64,000 nt of DNA from Lactiplantibacillus plantarum EGD-AQ4 (lineage in GTDB: Bacteria; Bacillota; Bacilli; Lactobacillales; Lactobacillaceae): assembly GCF_000463075.2 (NCBI RefSeq), contig NZ_AVAQ01000012.1, forward strand, positions 124,001-188,000. Reading direction: 5' to 3'. The notes beneath the pieces are model-generated. The model made no database searches. It worked only from the letters and a program-made list of their open reading frames with translations, and was not told the DNA's origin. Shown one piece after another: positions 59,052 to 64,000 of this stretch. The position numbers and the translations under genes are program-made. The first letter of the stretch is position 1. The number at the start of each line of letters is the position of its first letter.

Positions 59052-61793
59052 TTACAAGTTAGCCACCGTCTGACCCAGCGTCCATGTCACGGCTGCCTGG
59101 TAGACATCGGTCAACACTTGATCCGTCGGCACTTGCAAGTACAAGTTGCCAAGCGGTGCTGTCGATCCGAGAACACTGACGCCTTGATTAGAAGTCGTCT
59201 GATGGTTTTCGACAATCATAACTGACGCGCCCGGCAGCAACGAAATTTCTTGATTAGTCGCGGTCGGTTGATAGCTTAAGGTTGCTGCTAACAGCTGGCC
59301 CGTCTGATCGCCCCTAAAACCTTCTGCTGCCAAACTAGCCATTAATGACCAGCTGGCACCAGCTTCTCGGCTATCAGTTACGACTAGTCCATCACTGTAT
59401 TTAGCCCCATAACGTTCTGACTCACCGGTAATCGGATTACGACCGAAATCAATATTTTTCGGCACTGACGTAAACGAAACCTTTCCAGCACTATACTTAA
59501 ATGTCACGGTCTCGTCTTTATCCGTAAACTGCCCTTGAATACCATCCGGCTGGTCTGGCACGTATCCTTTGATTGGAATTGGCTTGAGATGATAATCGGC
59601 ACCAATTGCCCCCGTTACCTGCGTTTCAGGTGCTAGGGTGTTGCCATCCTCATCGACATATTTAACCGTAATCGTCGGACCAGTTGCCCATTCGAACTCA
59701 CCGACGATTTTATTGCCATCATAAGTCGTCATCAATTCGGACGACGTGTAAATTTTGTCATTATTCAAGCTCCGCCACTTACCGATATATGGGGATTGGT
59801 GACTAGGATCAGGCAGACCCCACAACTGGGAGTTAAAGAAATTAAAGTTCTTTCCGAGCAATAGTCGTTTGGGCGCCTGACCACCGGAAAAGACGTTGTA
59901 ATAATTTTGCGCGTTACTGGTATTCCAGCCCGTCAAGTCTAATTTATCGAGCTTAGTGTCATTAAAGGCAAAACCAAAGTTAGTCACATTGGTCGTATCC
60001 CAAGTCCCTAAGTTCAATGTCTTAAGCCCGGAACAACCCATAAATAGCTGCGAAACGCTCGTCACAGAACTAGTATTCCAATTATCAATTGGCAGGCTCT
60101 CCAGTTGCGGATTACCAAAGAACGTCGCTTGCATATCGGTTACGTGACTCGTATCCCACTTACGAACCGGGATATTCGTTAATGATAGGGCCCGATTAAA
60201 GGTCCCACTCAGTGTCGTCACGTGACTGGTATCCCAATCATCAATCGGTAGGTCCGTCAAACGATCCATTTCGGTAAACGTCAGTGCTAAATCTTGCATC
60301 CGCAACGTTTGCCATTTTGAAACCGGTAAGGCCGCTAAACTGCGACAGGCTCGGAAAGCTGAATTCAGCGTCGTCACATTCCTGACATCCCAGTCCCCAA
60401 TTGGTAACGACGTCAAACTCGTATCATTTTGGAACGTCTGCAGCATCGTCTGAACTTTACCCACTTGCCACTTATCGATTGGTAACGACTTGATGCTTTG
60501 CATGTATGCGAACGTCCCTTTGAGCGTGGTCACATTGCGCGTATCCCAGTTCGCCACTGGCAAATGCGGCAGTGTCTCATCTTCATAAAACGTCATCGCC
60601 ATGTTATCAACCCGACTCGTTTGCCAATTATCGACCGGCAAATAGACTAGTTTGGGCATCCGCATAAACGTTGCTTCCATCGAAACGACGTTGCGCGTGT
60701 CCCATTTGGCAACATCCAGAGACGTCAGTGAAGCACAGCCGGCAAAGGTCCGCAACATATTGGTCACATTACTCGTATCCCATTCACCGATGGGTAGATC
60801 AGTCAACGAGCTTGCGCCATTGAAGGTATCAATTAAACTGGTCAATGACTTTGTTTGCCACTTTCCAATTTGCAGCGACGTCAACTGGGAGCAGTTGCTA
60901 AACATCCCTTGAATATTATTGAGTCGCGACGTTTGCCACTGATTCAAATCCAAGGTCTTGAGCTGCGTATCCCCTGCAAACATTCTGGAGGCATTCGTCA
61001 AATTAGACGTTTGCCACTGCTCAATGCCAACGATGGTCGTAAGCGCTGAACAAGAAAAGAACATCCCTTCAAAACTAATAACCGTTGAAAAATCCAGTTG
61101 ACCGAAATCAATTGTAGTCAATTTCTGGTCGTCTTTGAATAAATAAGCCAGGTTCGTGACCCCTTTTAAACTAAGATTGGCTAATCCTTCAATCTGCGTC
61201 AAATGACGTAATCCCGCAAACAAGTAGCGGTAATCAGATTGATTTTTGACGGTAATTGCACCATCGATCACCAACTTAGTCACTGAATTTGGGTTGAGCC
61301 CACTGGCAGTTAAGGTCTTGGCAATCCAGCTCCCCGAATCACCGCCAACTGCTGCGACGAACGAGCCACCACTTAAATGTAATGTCCCATCAGCATCCAA
61401 AGTCATTTGAACCGAGCCATTGGTCATCGATGCGCGCGTTGAACGAGTAATTGCCGTTTCAGGACGTGACCGTTTATCGTCGTTTTCCAGGGTTGTACTA
61501 GATGAACGTGCATTATGACTGGCCTTAATTTCAGAGGTGGGGGTTGTTAAACCCACCTGCTCAGTAGTCCTAATTGGATTGGGCTCAGATTGCACGACTG
61601 CACGCACCTCTGAACTCGTATGCGCTGATTCAGCCGAAAAGATTCGTTGACTCGTTGCGACTGAATTTTTTAGATCGAACTGTGTTCGCGGTTCTGCTTG
61701 TACCGCTGCTGGTGGTGTTCGCCATTCAACGACACCAATCGTCGTCAGTACAATTCCGACAGCACCCCACTGCCACAGTCGTTGATACTGCAT
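59052..61793 (-). CDS. BspA-like repeat and MucBP protein with WxL domain (CscC-like)
   Basis: A protein of about 913 residues. A hydrophobic N-terminus (LWQWGAVGIVLTTIG) and a Ser/Thr linker precede about 18 BspA-like (DUF285) repeats of about 23 residues, with core pattern W-TS-VT-M--TF----LTSLPI-. A MucBP domain (TVKYVDEDGNTLAPET) and a WxL domain (ASWSLMAS and VTWTLGQTVANL) follow. It probably binds a glycan or host matrix while held on peptidoglycan. ATG 61793 is chosen because GGGGG lies ten bases upstream. Second gene of cluster 2 and a tandem paralog of the next. Confidence 0.9.
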   Translation of the reverse strand: MQYQRLWQWGAVGIVLTTIGVVEWRTPPAAVQAEPRTQFDLKNSVATSQRIFSAESAHTSSEVRAVVQSEPNPIRTTEQVGLTTPTSEIKASHNARSSSTTLENDDKRSRPETAITRSTRASMTNGSVQMTLDADGTLHLSGGSFVAAVGGDSGSWIAKTLTASGLNPNSVTKLVIDGAITVKNQSDYRYLFAGLRHLTQIEGLANLSLKGVTNLAYLFKDDQKLTTIDFGQLDFSTVISFEGMFFSCSALTTIVGIEQWQTSNLTNASRMFAGDTQLKTLDLNQWQTSRLNNIQGMFSNCSQLTSLQIGKWQTKSLTSLIDTFNGASSLTDLPIGEWDTSNVTNMLRTFAGCASLTSLDVAKWDTRNVVSMEATFMRMPKLVYLPVDNWQTSRVDNMAMTFYEDETLPHLPVANWDTRNVTTLKGTFAYMQSIKSLPIDKWQVGKVQTMLQTFQNDTSLTSLPIGDWDVRNVTTLNSAFRACRSLAALPVSKWQTLRMQDLALTFTEMDRLTDLPIDDWDTSHVTTLSGTFNRALSLTNIPVRKWDTSHVTDMQATFFGNPQLESLPIDNWNTSSVTSVSQLFMGCSGLKTLNLGTWDTTNVTNFGFAFNDTKLDKLDLTGWNTSNAQNYYNVFSGGQAPKRLLLGKNFNFFNSQLWGLPDPSHQSPYIGKWRSLNNDKIYTSSELMTTYDGNKIVGEFEWATGPTITVKYVDEDGNTLAPETQVTGAIGADYHLKPIPIKGYVPDQPDGIQGQFTDKDETVTFKYSAGKVSFTSVPKNIDFGRNPITGESERYGAKYSDGLVVTDSREAGASWSLMASLAAEGFRGDQTGQLLAATLSYQPTATNQEISLLPGASVMIVENHQTTSNQGVSVLGSTAPLGNLYLQVPTDQVLTDVYQAAVTWTLGQTVANL

Positions 61794-62029
61794 AATGATC
61801 ATTCCCCCTTATTTTGCAAAAACATGTCTTTACACAATATCATTTTACCGGGCAAATGACTAGCCGTCTGAAAAAACAGCTTACAATTTTCATTATTGTT
61901 TACATACAAAATTGTTCATTATACAGCATCTTTCAGTTGATGCGATGGGGCTAGTCCGTTTATTTGATCGTTAAGAAACCGAACTAGCTTTTTGAAAGAC
62001 CAGTAAAAACTTTCAATTCTTAACCACAG

Positions 62030-64000
62030 TTACCGGTTGGCGACCGTTGCGCCCAACGTCCAAGTGACCGTCGTTTCATACGTATCAGTCAAAGCTTGAT
62101 CCGTTGGCACTTTCAAATATAATGAGCCTAGTGCTGCCGATTGCCCTAACACGTCAACTTTTTCATGAGACACGGTTTGATAATTATTAATGACCGCACT
62201 CGCCACGCCAGGCGCCAAAACGGCTTCGTTGCCAGTTTGTTGGTCCTTGTAACTGAGCGTCGCGTTTAACGGCCGACTTGATTTGGCACCCGTAAACCCG
62301 TTAGCCGCTAAGGTCGCATTCAGTGACCAGGTAGAACCAAGTTTGCGGCCATCCTGAACGACAAGACCAGTATCGTAAGTGGCGCCATAATTTTCTGGCT
62401 TACCAGTAATTTTATTTTCACCGAAATCAATGGTTTTAGGCGCTGAGACAAACATCAACTCGCCAGCAGTACTATAGGTCAGCGTGATCGTCTCATCCTT
62501 ATCCGTGAAGGTTCCTTGAATCCCATCCGGCTTATCCGGCGTATAGCCTTCGATCGCAATCGGTTTAATATGGTAAGCGTCCCCAGTAACCCCGCTGATC
62601 TTGGTGTCTGGTGCAAGCGAATTGCCCGCTGCGTCCACGTATTTGACCGTAATGGTATTCCCAGTGGCCCACACGAATTCACCCACAATGCTCTGACCGT
62701 CATACTTGGTCATCAAATCGTTGGACGAATATACTTTGCTATCATTTAAACTGCGCCACCGACCAACGTAGGGCGATTCTTTACTAGGATCGGTTAGCTT
62801 CCAGGCGGTGCTGCCAAAGAACTTGAAATTCTTACCCAATATCAAATGTTTTGGTGCAATTTTAGTGCTAAACGTATCGGTATAGCTCGATGCACTGGCC
62901 GTACTCCAGCCGAGTAAGTCTAATTTATCCAACTGTGTCCCGACAAACGCCTTATCAAATTTAACGACATTGCCCGTATTCCAAGCGCCTAAATTCAGTT
63001 CCTTTAACCCACTATCGCCGTTGAAAATATCACTGAGATCGGTCACTGCACCTGTATTCCAGTTATCAATCGGCAGACTAGTAAATTGTGGATTATTAGC
63101 AAATAGTGACGCCATCGTCTTAACACTCTGCGTCTTCCAGCTACTAATTGGCAAAGCTTTCATCTTGGGAACGTTGGTGAAAGTCCCACTCATGGTTGAA
63201 ACTTTACTGGTGTCCCACTTATCAATGGGTAAACTGGTCAAATTGGTCATACCGGCAAAGGTCGAACCAAGGTTGAGAACGCTCGATGTGTTCCAGTTAC
63301 CAATCGGCAACGACGTCAGACCCGTACAATCTTGAAAAGTACCGTTCATGTCAAACACGTTGCTAACATCCCAGCCGCCAATTGGTAAACTCGTTAGGCC
63401 AGTCGACCCATTGAACGCGTGCCGTAAAGTGGACACCCCACTGGTCTTCCAGCTAGCAATTGGTAGCGTCGTCACATTCGGCAAATCGGAGAACGTCCCA
63501 TCCAATGAAACGACACGCCCCGTGTCCCATTTGCCAACATTGATACTGGTCAAGCCGGGATTATCAGCGAAGGCAAACTGCATGTTGATGACCCGACTTG
63601 TATTCCAATTATCAATGGGTAAACTTTTCAGATTGGTCATGCCGCGGAACACGTTCGACATATTCGAGATCATGCTGGTATTCCAACTCCCAACATCGAG
63701 GGAAGTCAACGAAGAACAATTCAAGAATGTCCGCATAATCGAGGCGACTTTACTGATATTCCATTTGCCAATTGGTAATGATGTCAGTGACTTGTCGCCA
63801 TTGAAAGTATCCGTCAGGTTTTCCAACGAACGCGTATCCCAGTTGGCGACATTCAATGTCACTAACTTCGTACAGTTTTGAAAGGTTGCTTCCATTCGAG
63901 TGACCTGACTGACATTCCAACTACTCAAATCTAAGGACACCAATTGTGAACACCCGAAAAACATCCAGGAGATGTCCGTAACATTCGAAAGGTCCAGATT
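62030..64000 (-). CDS. BspA-like repeat and MucBP protein with WxL domain, 5' end outside the window
   Basis: At least 656 residues; the open frame continues beyond position 64000, so the start is not visible. Same domain order as the 59052 gene: BspA-like repeats (WNTSRVINMQFAFADNPGL, key parts WNTS and M-FAF), a MucBP domain (TVKYVDAAGNSLAPDT) and a WxL domain (STWSLNAT and VTWTLGATVANR). The repeats are more regular than in the neighbour. Tandem duplication is likely. The 235 bases between the two genes include a GCTAGT hairpin near 61953-61992 that has no T run on the minus strand. Confidence 0.9.
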   Translation of the reverse strand, partial: NLDLSNVTDISWMFFGCSQLVSLDLSSWNVSQVTRMEATFQNCTKLVTLNVANWDTRSLENLTDTFNGDKSLTSLPIGKWNISKVASIMRTFLNCSSLTSLDVGSWNTSMISNMSNVFRGMTNLKSLPIDNWNTSRVINMQFAFADNPGLTSINVGKWDTGRVVSLDGTFSDLPNVTTLPIASWKTSGVSTLRHAFNGSTGLTSLPIGGWDVSNVFDMNGTFQDCTGLTSLPIGNWNTSSVLNLGSTFAGMTNLTSLPIDKWDTSKVSTMSGTFTNVPKMKALPISSWKTQSVKTMASLFANNPQFTSLPIDNWNTGAVTDLSDIFNGDSGLKELNLGAWNTGNVVKFDKAFVGTQLDKLDLLGWSTASASSYTDTFSTKIAPKHLILGKNFKFFGSTAWKLTDPSKESPYVGRWRSLNDSKVYSSNDLMTKYDGQSIVGEFVWATGNTITVKYVDAAGNSLAPDTKISGVTGDAYHIKPIAIEGYTPDKPDGIQGTFTDKDETITLTYSTAGELMFVSAPKTIDFGENKITGKPENYGATYDTGLVVQDGRKLGSTWSLNATLAANGFTGAKSSRPLNATLSYKDQQTGNEAVLAPGVASAVINNYQTVSHEKVDVLGQSAALGSLYLKVPTDQALTDTYETTVTWTLGATVANR

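Noticed and set aside
1-64000. CRISPR array, tRNA, rRNA, transposase, prophage or conjugation genes
   Set aside because: None was recognised on reading either strand.

Overview
The window looks like chromosomal DNA of a lactic acid bacterium of the Lactiplantibacillus plantarum group. This is inferred from gene content: LysM/transglycosylase-like secreted proteins, WxL (csc-type) surface-complex clusters with BspA-like repeats, an LPQTGE giant surface protein, a copper ATPase with CopY boxes, cre sites, and frequent TTG starts preceded by strong GGAGG ribosome binding sites. No rRNA, tRNA, CRISPR array, insertion sequence or prophage gene was recognised.

Layout. 0.2-1.8 kb: an NAD-dependent reductase and a divergent MerR regulator share a MerR-type operator. 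2.1-4.1 kb: two paralogous LysM secreted proteins. 4.2-9.1 kb: an SdpI-like membrane protein, an ASCH protein, a metal-binding lipoprotein with Zur-type boxes, a small exported protein, a degenerate DNA-3-methyladenine glycosylase and a GGDEF protein. DnaA-box-like sequences are unusually dense in this stretch. 9.2-11.9 kb: a minus-strand SOS operon (LexA box, unknown protein, Y-family polymerase, YolD-like protein). 12.1-19.2 kb: a LysR regulator divergent from a nine-gene redox/small-molecule operon. 19.4-24.1 kb: a heterodimeric ABC exporter followed by an AbrB-like/DUF998 membrane fusion. 24.2-25.4 kb: non-coding DNA with two convergent copies of a structured element. A third copy lies at 56.5-56.7 kb.

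25.6-37 kb: a secreted protein, an M20 amidohydrolase, a stress SDR, CorA, an SRPBCC protein with an overlapping 44-residue membrane ORF, an XRE regulator, an APC permease, a lysozyme-like secreted protein and two alcohol dehydrogenases with readable control sites (Fur-like box, two cre sites). 37.2-40 kb: a copper operon (membrane cupredoxin, cytosolic cupredoxin, P1B ATPase lacking its N-terminal metal-binding domain). 40.3-47 kb: a mucin-binding-protein remnant, an AraC regulator and a 963-residue LPQTGE surface protein. 47.5-49.1 kb: a TfoX-C-like protein and an orphan AgrC-like kinase.

49.5-53.3 kb and 56.8-64 kb: two csc/WxL clusters, each with a WxL protein, a DUF916/DUF3324 membrane protein, a small LPQTS-anchored protein and large WxL proteins. 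The second contains two tandem BspA-like WxL proteins, the last cut by the window edge. Between them are a quinone-oxidoreductase-like gene, a HesB-like gene and a GyrI-like gene.

The strongest candidate for something undescribed is the three-copy structured element at 24.3-25.3 and 56.5-56.7 kb. Its copies keep the same stems while the bases on both sides of the stems change together.
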